Positions 16,271 through 23,389 of a stretch of DNA of 64,000 nt are shown here, piece by piece (the first letter of the stretch is position 1; each line of letters begins with the position of its first letter). A program made the translations under genes and the position numbers. The stretch comes from Terribacillus sp. DMT04. Its GTDB lineage: Bacteria > Bacillota > Bacilli > Bacillales > Amphibacillaceae. The stretch is taken from positions 51,499 to 115,498 of the forward strand of contig NZ_CP077640.1 of the NCBI RefSeq assembly GCF_019056395.1, in the 5' to 3' direction. The notes under the pieces are model-generated. The model saw nothing but the letters and a program-made list of their open reading frames with translations, was not told where the DNA came from and made no database searches.

Positions 16271-16815
16271 GCTGTCCTCCAGTGACCTACATCTAATTTA
16301 TTTCTAAGGTAATCTTTATCGTTATTATTTAAGTAAGTTGCTATAGTAGAGCTTTCTAAGGAAGTAGTTCTATGGATGATTTTTTCATAGAAAGAAGATA
16401 CATCTGATATTTTCCAATTACCTTTACCTGGAGTTATGGCGTGATCAAGAATATTCGCAGCACAGTAACAAAGAGTTTTTAAATAGTCTTTGTTTACATT
16501 AGTAGAAACGCTAATTCCCTCAATCTTTCTTGTACCAAAGAGACATATAGTCACTATTAATGATTTGTGGTTCAATACATCTGTTCCAAAAAGCTTTGTA
16601 AACACTTTGTCACCCTGTGTATATAGCTGATTCCTTAGATTCTTTGCTGAACCGTTAAGTTTAATTTTAAATTGACTTCTATTAGGCTGAACCTTCACCA
16701 TATCACCTAAATTATTGACTAAGATGTAATTGAATAAGTAATGTGATTTATCCCTTTCAAATGGAACTACTAAAGTATCTTGATTTAGTGCATCTACTTC
16801 ACTGCAACTTATCAA
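16258..16815 (-). CDS. Unknown protein with uncertain, possibly non-AUG start
   Basis: A frame of 185 residues from TTG 16815. A strong ribosome binding site, AAAGGAGGTG, lies about 50 bases upstream and the frame is open from there, reading ITISSESYRNLIIAALISCS. At usable spacing only ATT 16860, ACG 16857 or ATA 16854 occur in frame. Starting there would give a short lipoprotein-like signal with a Cys after ALIS. Either a rare start codon is used, a start codon has mutated, or TTG 16815 is used poorly. The rest has no recognised domain. Confidence 0.5.
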   Translation of the reverse strand: MISCSEVDALNQDTLVVPFERDKSHYLFNYILVNNLGDMVKVQPNRSQFKIKLNGSAKNLRNQLYTQGDKVFTKLFGTDVLNHKSLIVTICLFGTRKIEGISVSTNVNKDYLKTLCYCAANILDHAITPGKGNWKISDVSSFYEKIIHRTTSLESSTIATYLNNNDKDYLRNKLDVGHWRTACEN

Positions 16816-16873
16816 TGCTGCTATTATTAAGTTTCTGTATGACTCGCTTGATATCGTAATACACCTCCTTTAA

Positions 16874-16922
16874 AACAAAAAAAGCCTAAACGAAGCGCAC
16901 GGAGGCACTTCGTTTAGGCTTT
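16874..16922 (-). terminator. Terminator between the recombinase gene and the downstream operon
   Basis: AAAGCCTAAACGAAG and its complement form a 15-base stem with a 12-base loop, followed on the minus strand by TTTTTTTG. It ends right before AAAGGAGGTG of the next gene, so it also stands as a leader terminator. Confidence 0.75.
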
Positions 16923-16946
16923 ATACCTGTTATATTTTGTATACAC

Positions 16947-17828
16947 TTATTCTACTACTTGTGAACTTTGATTATCAAGTATGTTTTTACCCTCTTCAGT
17001 TCTGAGCTTACTGTGCTTAACAAGTATAGCAGCACTCTCATACTCTATTCCAAGCATTTCAGATATTGTATCGATTTTATAATTAAGTTCATAGTGAAGG
17101 TAAAAAGCGTATGCTAGACGAATTCGCGATGGAGATAATTTTGTATTTAATCCAAAGTCTTTAGCGATTCCATTTAGATGGCCATGTATTGTCATTAATT
17201 CCATCGGACCAATTGAACCATCTTGTTTTTTGGAGGTTAAAAGGTACTGTGACATATTAAAGTGAGCTTGAAACATGTAATGGTTAAAGAAATCTGCATG
17301 TATACCCATATATTCTACAGAATGCTTCCCAAGATCTATAATGACCCTCTCTTCTGAAACAAACACATTCTCTTTTTTAACGTGATATTCAGAACTTCTT
17401 AATCCCTTAAGAGAAAGTAAAAACACAGCTTTTCGGCTATCAGTATAACCCGCTTCGTTTAAGACATCTGATGTTATTTCCATTAAACTTCGATAATCTA
17501 AAAATGAAGGACTCATTTTTATGTGTTTTATCGTATCGATTTTGGCTGCGGGATCAAGTGCAATCTTATGGATCCTTTCGAGATAGTCAAAAAAGTTCTT
17601 AAGAATACTCAGATGCTTATTCAATGTAGATGCGCTATTGCCATCACTTAATTCCTTATATTTTAGAAAATCCTTAATATCAGATGCAGATATCTGATAC
17701 AGTTCTTTTCTTCTTTCGTACTTGTCATCCAGGAAGATAAATAACATGTTTACAGTCTTAATATAAGATTCAACAGTATCTTCACTTTTATTATTGTTAA
17801 GTAGATAGTTTGAATAACCAAAAGGCAA
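16947..17828 (-). CDS. Degenerate tyrosine recombinase / integrase-like protein
   Basis: A 293-residue protein from TTG 17828 with GAGGTGAT upstream. Residues 1-105 match the SAM-like core-binding domain of XerC/phage integrases (DTVESYIKTVNMLFIFLDD, ASTLNKHLSILKNFFDYL). The catalytic half keeps the first Arg (SLKGLRSSEY) and an Arg in SPSRIRLAYAF, but where integrases have LGH...Y it reads LGIEYESAAILVKHSK: the His of LGH is Ile and the nucleophile position is not Tyr. It is probably inactive as a recombinase, or acts as a DNA-binding protein. A 50-base palindrome lies about 100 bases upstream of its start. Confidence 0.65.
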   Translation of the reverse strand: MPFGYSNYLLNNNKSEDTVESYIKTVNMLFIFLDDKYERRKELYQISASDIKDFLKYKELSDGNSASTLNKHLSILKNFFDYLERIHKIALDPAAKIDTIKHIKMSPSFLDYRSLMEITSDVLNEAGYTDSRKAVFLLSLKGLRSSEYHVKKENVFVSEERVIIDLGKHSVEYMGIHADFFNHYMFQAHFNMSQYLLTSKKQDGSIGPMELMTIHGHLNGIAKDFGLNTKLSPSRIRLAYAFYLHYELNYKIDTISEMLGIEYESAAILVKHSKLRTEEGKNILDNQSSQVVE

Positions 17829-17929
17829 GCTATATCACCTCTTCTCGCAATCTTTTAATACATTATATCATCACTTCTATCTGACACATATTCACATGGG
17901 TCAAAAGACATCTTGATGACATCTCGTGT

Positions 17930-17979
17930 CTTTTAGAGATACATTAGAGTAATTAATTACCCTAATGTATCTCTAAAAG
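17930..17979. repeat. 50-base near-perfect palindrome
   Basis: CTTTTAGAGATACATTAG and its reverse complement flank the palindrome GTAATTAATTAC; only one position pair mismatches. A competing pair, AAAAGACA at 17903-17910 and TGTCTTTT at 17927-17934, shares the TTTT of the left arm. No long T-run follows on either strand. It may be an operator or recombination site for the adjacent recombinase-like protein. Confidence 0.7.
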
Positions 17980-18027
17980 CTCAAAACATTGTCTCCAAAA
18001 TGAAAAAAGACCTACCCTATTCCTTCT

Positions 18028-18061
18028 CAAAAAAAAAAGACGACACTACAGAGTGCCGTCT
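18028..18061 (-). terminator. Terminator of the TubY-like gene
   Basis: On the minus strand AGACGGCACT pairs with AGTGTCGTCT (one mismatch) across CTGT, followed by ten T residues. It lies 33 bases after the stop at 18094. Confidence 0.85.
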
Positions 18062-18093
18062 AAGATTTTATACTTTGTATCCCAACTTGAACC

Positions 18094-19101
18094 TCAATCC
18101 TCATCGCCCATCTCTAGGTATCCAATACCAATATCACCTAGTCCCCCTGCAGCTTCTTTTATACTATGAAATCTGCTTTGCATATCTTCTAACTGCAGCT
18201 GGTCTTTTTCAACCTTCTCTCTGGCGACTGCAAGTTCTTCTTCTTTAGCTTTTTTAAGGGAATATTTCTCTTCAAGCTGAGAGTCAAATTCTTTTTTAAA
18301 TGCACTTACTTCTTCTTGAGCAGTTTGCTCTGCTTTAGCCATAACTTCATCTACATCAATCGGATTGTTATCAGGCCCTTTGAAGATGTTTTTCAGTGAC
18401 CATTTCTGCTCATTTTTAACAGCCATTGAATTTCTCAATGAATTATCAAGCATGCGATAGTACTTCTTCTCGAGTGCCTGGTTGTTTCTGCTTAATTTGA
18501 TATTATCAATCTGCGAATCAATGTGCTTAATTTCATTCTCGAGCAACTGTACTTTCTTAACAGAATTATCCAAGTTGTATTGTTTCTCAAATACACTACT
18601 CTTCAAAGATTGTATCGTAATCATTTTCTTTAAGGTTGAGATTTCCTCTGCAAAGTCTAAATCGTCATAGTTATAATCTTCTACTTCTCTTGATTTAGGA
18701 GGCGTATAGCTTTGATTCGAAATTGCACCTGTTAATCCAACGAGATAACCAATATCAGAAAGAGTCTTTTTCGGCTTGTCCATAAGAATGAATATCATAT
18801 GAAGTTTGACAATACTTATGTAGTCAAGTCTAAAGAACCTTCCTATTTTTTCAGGGTTTATATAATCGTTTATTTCTGATCTGAAATAGTTCCTCAAAGT
18901 TGAATCAGCTCTAGCTAAAATAGTGCTGGCTTCCATAGTACTGTATTTAGCAGTTGTGCTCATGTTTAATATTGATTTTGTAAAAAGTTCGTCATCTAGC
19001 TTCCAGTATGCAATCTCAGTCCGAAGAGGATCTTCCTTAAATGTTTGCTCAAGCAAATTCTTCATATCGTTTTCGTTGGACAAAACGCTACACCTCTTCA
19101 T
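18094..19101 (-). CDS. TubY-like protein: DNA-binding N-terminus with coiled coil
   Basis: A 335-residue protein. Residues 50-125 resemble a MerR-like helix-turn-helix region (SILNMSTTAKYSTMEASTIL, then RADSTLRNYFR). Residues 160-225 and 255-315 are strongly predicted coiled coil by heptad pattern (EKEELAVAREKVEKDQLQLEDMQ). The TubY cofactor of TubZ partition systems in Clostridium phage c-st has the same HTH plus coiled-coil layout and the same neighbourhood. It lies directly downstream of TubZ beyond a repeat-rich gap. Assignment rests on architecture and position. Confidence 0.5.
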   Translation of the reverse strand: MKRCSVLSNENDMKNLLEQTFKEDPLRTEIAYWKLDDELFTKSILNMSTTAKYSTMEASTILARADSTLRNYFRSEINDYINPEKIGRFFRLDYISIVKLHMIFILMDKPKKTLSDIGYLVGLTGAISNQSYTPPKSREVEDYNYDDLDFAEEISTLKKMITIQSLKSSVFEKQYNLDNSVKKVQLLENEIKHIDSQIDNIKLSRNNQALEKKYYRMLDNSLRNSMAVKNEQKWSLKNIFKGPDNNPIDVDEVMAKAEQTAQEEVSAFKKEFDSQLEEKYSLKKAKEEELAVAREKVEKDQLQLEDMQSRFHSIKEAAGGLGDIGIGYLEMGDED

Positions 19102-19436
19102 TGTGTATTTCTACAATAATACTAACTATAAAATGCTGTGAAATCAAGGATATCAGCGTATATTACAAACGTTAACAGTATTTACTGTAGCGGAACTGTA
19201 TCGCTAGTTAGCGCTGGTTCGTTACCTAGCGTTTTAGTGAACGTTATAGCGTTTATTGGCGTTTGTATAACGTATTGGTTGCATTTTGTTTGTGTATTAT
19301 TAACGTTCGATTCGCGATTATTATACGTTCTTACACTATGGAAACGCTAAGTAGCGCAATGTAACGAAATACGATAGCTAATTATGATGATCTATCGTAT
19401 TTTATCGTTCGTGGGTTCACAAACGTTTTGTAGCGC
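19102..19436. repeat. AGCGTT/AACGTT-rich intergenic region next to TubZ
   Basis: About 330 bases with scattered short motifs: AGCGTTT at 19228 and 19248, AAACGCT at 19342, AACGTT or ACGTT at several places and TAGCG repeatedly. The same heptamer recurs at 21523, 21596 and near 21690, on the other side of tubZR. It may contain partition-complex binding sites. No gene seen. Confidence 0.45.
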
Positions 19437-19464
19437 AAAAAAATAACCCTCTAAAAGAGGGCTA
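19437..19464 (-). terminator. Terminator after tubZ
   Basis: On the minus strand TAGCCCTCTTTTAGAGGGTTA forms a hairpin followed by TTTTTTTG. Confidence 0.75.
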
Positions 19465-19471
19465 TCTCATC

Positions 19472-20827
19472 TTAAAAATCGATATCATCAAGGCTAGATG
19501 GAGTAAAGCGTTTAGCGTTTTGATTATTTTCATCAGACTCCTCGAAGTCGTCTAAAGATAGTTTCTTTCTTCTTTGGGGCTTATCCTGTTTAGTTGAGAA
19601 GAAATCATCAAATTCACCTAAATTTAGTGATGCTGCAGCTTCTTTTTGAGCTTTCTTTCTATCTTCTTCGATCTGTAACCATTCTTGTAACTCGGAATTT
19701 AACTTAGCTATACGAGTAGGTGGTGAAGGTAAAACAGCTATACCATATAGAGTTAAATTCTTTACTCTGCTGTTATTAGAAATTGATAGGTTAACCTTAG
19801 TTTCCAATAAATCTGAGCTAAATTTATAAACATCATCTGCGATTCGCGGCTCGATATTTCTAGATGAAGGATACATAATAGCTACCGCTGCATTTACAGT
19901 TGAAGTTGAGTCATATTCAGCTAATACTTCATTGTTCCTAAAGAGCATATCTATTACACCTGAAAGATTAGAATCAGTTTTAATATCGTTATTTCGAGAA
20001 ATAGATAACCAACCTGGTGTAGATAGCGTACTCAGAAGCTCAGTTTTGTCCAGTACCGATCTACCGCTTAGAAGGGGAATAGATGAAATCTCTGCAATTA
20101 AGCCAGATACAACCATATTACTATAGGATTTAGCATCTACTTGATGACCTCCGTTAGTTTTAAGAGGGCTTTTCTCGTAGTAATCATTCATTCGTTCATT
20201 GTCTATAACTAAAATACTACCGATTTGATTTTGATCAACCATACTTTGAAGCAATGATATACCTGCTAGTGCATTCTTTCTGAATTGGGAGCCTCTCTCA
20301 TCTGAAGAAGGAAGGCTACATATAACGCCTAAAGGAATTTTATCACCAGGTAGTTTTCTTGCTTCGCGAACTCTAGAAAGGTAAGAAAGGGCTACTTTTA
20401 ATGCGCCGTTTCCAGTTCCACCGCCAAGACTCACACAAACCCATACAAATTCGGCATCTTGAATCTCATCAGCTATGGCTACTTGCTGATATTTCTTTTT
20501 GTTCTCTACAGCTATTTCATAACCCAATTGTGCATTCTTATCTGTTCCTTCCAGTTCCGGAAACTCTTCACTAGAAGTAACTATTCTGTGAGAATCAGGG
20601 ATAAGTTGATTATGTTCTTCCATATCTGACTTAGAAGAGTTAAGGAGGAATGTTGGATGGCCGAATCTTGAAAGTTCAGCTGCTATTCTTCCGCCGCCTT
20701 GTCCTAAGCCAATAATTGCTTGAGTAGGGTAACGATCCATCTCATTTTCAACCTCTTTAGAAAATAAGTGTTCAGACAGGATCGCTTTTAGAGCACCTAG
20801 TTTATTATTTTCTGTCATAGTCTTCAT
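19472..20827 (-). CDS. tubZ: TubZ: tubulin/FtsZ-like GTPase for plasmid partition
   Basis: A 451-residue protein. The first glycine loop is IIGLGQGGGRIAAELS (residues 38-53) and the tubulin signature is GGGTGNG (135-141), preceded by WVCVSLGG. These bind GTP between subunits; filaments treadmill and carry plasmid DNA. The tail is acidic with a final DDIDF, and the region before it (RRKKLSLDDFEE) is flexible, as in TubZ of Bacillus virulence plasmids pXO1 and pBtoxis. GGAGGG precedes the ATG, which overlaps the stop of tubR (ATGA). Type III partition is the expected role. Confidence 0.88.
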   Translation of the reverse strand: MKTMTENNKLGALKAILSEHLFSKEVENEMDRYPTQAIIGLGQGGGRIAAELSRFGHPTFLLNSSKSDMEEHNQLIPDSHRIVTSSEEFPELEGTDKNAQLGYEIAVENKKKYQQVAIADEIQDAEFVWVCVSLGGGTGNGALKVALSYLSRVREARKLPGDKIPLGVICSLPSSDERGSQFRKNALAGISLLQSMVDQNQIGSILVIDNERMNDYYEKSPLKTNGGHQVDAKSYSNMVVSGLIAEISSIPLLSGRSVLDKTELLSTLSTPGWLSISRNNDIKTDSNLSGVIDMLFRNNEVLAEYDSTSTVNAAVAIMYPSSRNIEPRIADDVYKFSSDLLETKVNLSISNNSRVKNLTLYGIAVLPSPPTRIAKLNSELQEWLQIEEDRKKAQKEAAASLNLGEFDDFFSTKQDKPQRRKKLSLDDFEESDENNQNAKRFTPSSLDDIDF

Positions 20828-21183
20828 TCAATATCCCTCCGCTTTTTTTCTTGTGTTAAAAGGGTTCCTAACTGTAATCCCCTGATTGTTACAAAATAAG
20901 GAGTAGATGTGCCGTCTTCTTTTTTCTCTATGAATCCCTGGGATTCCAAAACAATGAAAGCAGCGTCATACTTTTTTCTTTTGCTTTTATAATCTTCGAG
21001 ACGCGTTTTAACCAATCCTTTTATATTTTGGTTTTCACGATTATAAATTAGAATCTTCCGAAATACCTCAGTTGTAAACTCGTTATGTTTGTCTCTTAAG
21101 AACTTTAGCGTCTGTTTATCGTACTCAAAGTTCTTGAAGTATGTATCATTAGAAGATTGAACTATCTCATCCAAAAGTATCAC
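20824..21183 (-). CDS. tubR: TubR-like winged-helix centromere-binding protein
   Basis: A 119-residue protein directly before tubZ and overlapping it by four bases. The size, basic middle (TRLEDYKSKRKKYDAAF) and wing-like end (GFIEKKEDGTSTPYFVTIRG) fit the winged-helix TubR adaptor. It would bind centromere repeats, recruit TubZ and repress the operon. The sequence alone would not identify it; synteny with tubZ does. Five GGTAC/GTACC sites lie upstream. Confidence 0.7.
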   Translation of the reverse strand: MILLDEIVQSSNDTYFKNFEYDKQTLKFLRDKHNEFTTEVFRKILIYNRENQNIKGLVKTRLEDYKSKRKKYDAAFIVLESQGFIEKKEDGTSTPYFVTIRGLQLGTLLTQEKKRRDIE

Positions 21184-21194
21184 CCTCTCCTTGT

Positions 21195-21323
21195 GTACCT
21201 AAAAGGTTCTTAATTATGTACCATGAATTCATTATAACAAAACCCTATTAAATAAGGCAAATGCAATGTTTTGTTAATTGTGGTACTAAAGGCACCTCTA
21301 TTATGGTACACAAATAAGGTACA
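21195..21323. promoter_or_regulatory. GGTAC/GTACC repeat cluster upstream of tubR
   Basis: The pentamer GGTAC or its complement occurs at 21196, 21220, 21283, 21306 and 21319 with the wider contexts TGTACC and GGTACA. The cluster is immediately upstream of tubR, where TubR-type proteins bind their operator or centromere. TubR binding is inferred. Confidence 0.5.
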
Positions 21324-21996
21324 TTAATTTGCGGGTTTTATATTTGTCTTTTAACTATAGAATCTGACCTTATTATCATTAGATTTGGACTTTTGGCATC
21401 TATCTCTCTTAAATATGTACTTGTTGCTGCTTTAAAGAGCTCATTGATCAGACTATAAGACGATGTTACGCTGCGTTCGGTTTAGGTAATGACATGATAA
21501 AAAGTAGCTATATTCGCTAATCAGCGTTTGTTTAACAAAAGAACTTAGCTATCTAGCGTTGAATAGCATCTTAAGGAATCACTAGTAAGCTCAATAGCGT
21601 TTAACTAACGGTAACGTTCATTTAATGCTAGCGCTACGCTTCGTTTTACTTAACCGAACGATAAAAGGACGCTAAATATAAGAGGGGAAAACGCTATTAA
21701 GCGTAACAGCTTAAGCGTAACAGTTTAACCGTAACAGTTTAACCGTAACAGAATGCCTGTTACGCTTAAACTGTTATGATATCGAAACAAGTTCGATAGC
21801 TTCGCTACGCGGAAATTTGCATCCTCAGAACCCCGAGTATTATCCCTCACAAAGAATTGAAATATAGTTAAAAACCATTTGTATAGCTGTTCTAGACAGC
21901 CTTAAAATATTACTCTAAACTATCCCTTAAATATGCCTTATCACTCCTTTATATAATGGGTAATTTCAACTTAGAATAGTCTAAACTGAAATAGGA
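21324..21996. other. Non-coding region between partition and transfer genes
   Basis: No convincing gene. It holds the 14-base repeats at 21701-21780, AGCGTTT heptamers at 21523 and 21596, and short inverted repeats such as TAGCGCTA near 21630. Probably cis-acting DNA. Confidence 0.5.
21701..21780. repeat. 14-base tandem repeats with inverted copies, candidate tubC or origin element
   Basis: Four head-to-tail copies of [GC]CGTAACAG[CT]TTAA at 21701, 21715, 21729 and 21743 (the last diverging after CAG), then inverted copies CTGTTACGCTTAAA at 21757 and CTGTTATGAT at 21771. TTAAGCGTAACAG and CTGTTACGCTTAA can pair as a 13-base stem. The period and position near tubRZ suggest protein-binding sites. 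Confidence 0.6.
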
Positions 21997-22079
21997 TGCT
22001 ACAATGTTTTAAGAAATATATATACAACAGGGATAAGCCCATTCACATTACTCAATAGGAGTATAGTGGATGGGCTTTT
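21997..22079 (+). promoter_or_regulatory. Extended -10 promoter and leader hairpin of the transfer operon
   Basis: TGCTACAAT at 21997-22005 is an extended -10. AAGCCCATTCAC at 22035 pairs with GTGGATGGGCTT ending at 22077, followed by TTGTT. The hairpin holds an AGGAG site (22057-22061) in its loop and the ATG at 22070 in its 3' arm, so folding could affect both transcription and translation of the next gene. Confidence 0.55.
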
Positions 22080-23389
22080 GTTATGAGGAGGTATTTAAAA
22101 TTAAGCATCATTTTTCATTCGGCATTAATGGAAGGGGAGTCTATCTACAAGATTTTGAATTAGATCTTCTAAGGATTCTTGCTAATCAGAAGTTAGTTAC
22201 TTCCAAGCAATTTCTAAATTTATATAACATGTATAAACCTATCTCTGGTGATTCACTGAGAGTGAAGCTATCCAGATGGAGCAAGTATGATGTAGTCAGT
22301 ACTCAAAATGTGAGGGTTCAAAGAAGATTTGGTAATCCGCTCAAGCATATTAGAATAGGCCAGAATGGAATAAAAATTCTAGTTGATATGAAAATACTAT
22401 CTCCTGATTGGAATAAGGTTGAGATAAAGAAATTCTCTCAAATTAAGAACTATGATCATTACTTTGGGATTCAAGAGATAGCCACTAGAACCATCATTAA
22501 CCTGCAGAACAAATTAAGTGACTTCAAATCTATATCTCCTGGTTTTGCAGATGGTTCAGTTATTAGTACGGATGAATTATCTTTGTTAGCTGCAGATAAT
22601 GTGGTTCCAGATTGGATACTAATTAGCAAAGGGCAAGTGCTGTTCTTAGAGTTTGATACAGGCAATGAATCATTACAAGTTATCCAGGATAAGGTTAGGC
22701 ATTACATATCACTATCCAAAAGGGACCACTCGAATAAATACATTGTTCTGTTCTCACTTATTGATGAGTCTATGCCTACGCTTCGATATTACCCTGACAA
22801 CAGAAAGGTTAGAATCAACAATATGAAAATGGCAATCAAAGAAACATTTGATTCAATTGGAGGAAACCCGTCTAACTTAAGTGTTTATGTCGTTTCGTTA
22901 AATAGATCAGTACGATTAGCAGAAGAGATCTTAATTGGCACAAAACCATATGGACTTGTAAATCAAGAAATTGAATTAGATACCTTTGCAACTTTAATTA
23001 ATGAAAATAAAGGCCTTAACTTTCGTTTTGAAAATACTAGACACCTTAATTCTCAGGCAGGCCATGCATTAGGAACGGTTGTTGAGATAGTAGATAAGAG
23101 TAGTGGCAGAAGAACGACTGCTTCTTTACTTCTAATGGACGAGGGGAGCGTTGACATGATTGCTAATGTTAAGCGGTTTTCTGATTATTCGCAGATGAAT
23201 GTTTTAGACAATGATAGCAAGATACTTATAGGTGTCTTCAAAGATAAAATTCAGTTGGAGAACGAAATTATAGGAATCAACCTTCCTAACGTATATTTCA
23301 CTGATATGGATAGTTGGAAGCCATCTGGTTCTCAGGAATTTTTACGATCTGTATCACCTACAAAGATGGAGGTATGTACACTTGAATAA
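22070..23389 (+). CDS. Probable replication-relaxation (Replic_Relax) family protein
   Basis: A protein of up to 439 residues. Residues 25-110 look like a winged helix (LLRILANQKLVTSKQFLNLY) and the middle has VVPDWILISKGQVLFLEFD followed by TGNE and a Lys-His-Tyr strand, a pattern of the Replic_Relax family found beside TraG/VirD4 genes. This could process or bind transfer DNA. The start is unsure: ATG 22070 lies inside the leader hairpin with AGGAG eight bases before it, whereas a better site, GAGGAGG at 22085-22091, is followed in frame only by ATT 22100. It overlaps the VirD4 gene by eight bases. Confidence 0.6.
   Translation: MGFCYEEVFKIKHHFSFGINGRGVYLQDFELDLLRILANQKLVTSKQFLNLYNMYKPISGDSLRVKLSRWSKYDVVSTQNVRVQRRFGNPLKHIRIGQNGIKILVDMKILSPDWNKVEIKKFSQIKNYDHYFGIQEIATRTIINLQNKLSDFKSISPGFADGSVISTDELSLLAADNVVPDWILISKGQVLFLEFDTGNESLQVIQDKVRHYISLSKRDHSNKYIVLFSLIDESMPTLRYYPDNRKVRINNMKMAIKETFDSIGGNPSNLSVYVVSLNRSVRLAEEILIGTKPYGLVNQEIELDTFATLINENKGLNFRFENTRHLNSQAGHALGTVVEIVDKSSGRRTTASLLLMDEGSVDMIANVKRFSDYSQMNVLDNDSKILIGVFKDKIQLENEIIGINLPNVYFTDMDSWKPSGSQEFLRSVSPTKMEVCTLE

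Noticed and set aside
21701..21780. CRISPR-like tandem repeat
   Set aside because: The units are directly adjacent without spacers; they look like protein-binding repeats.
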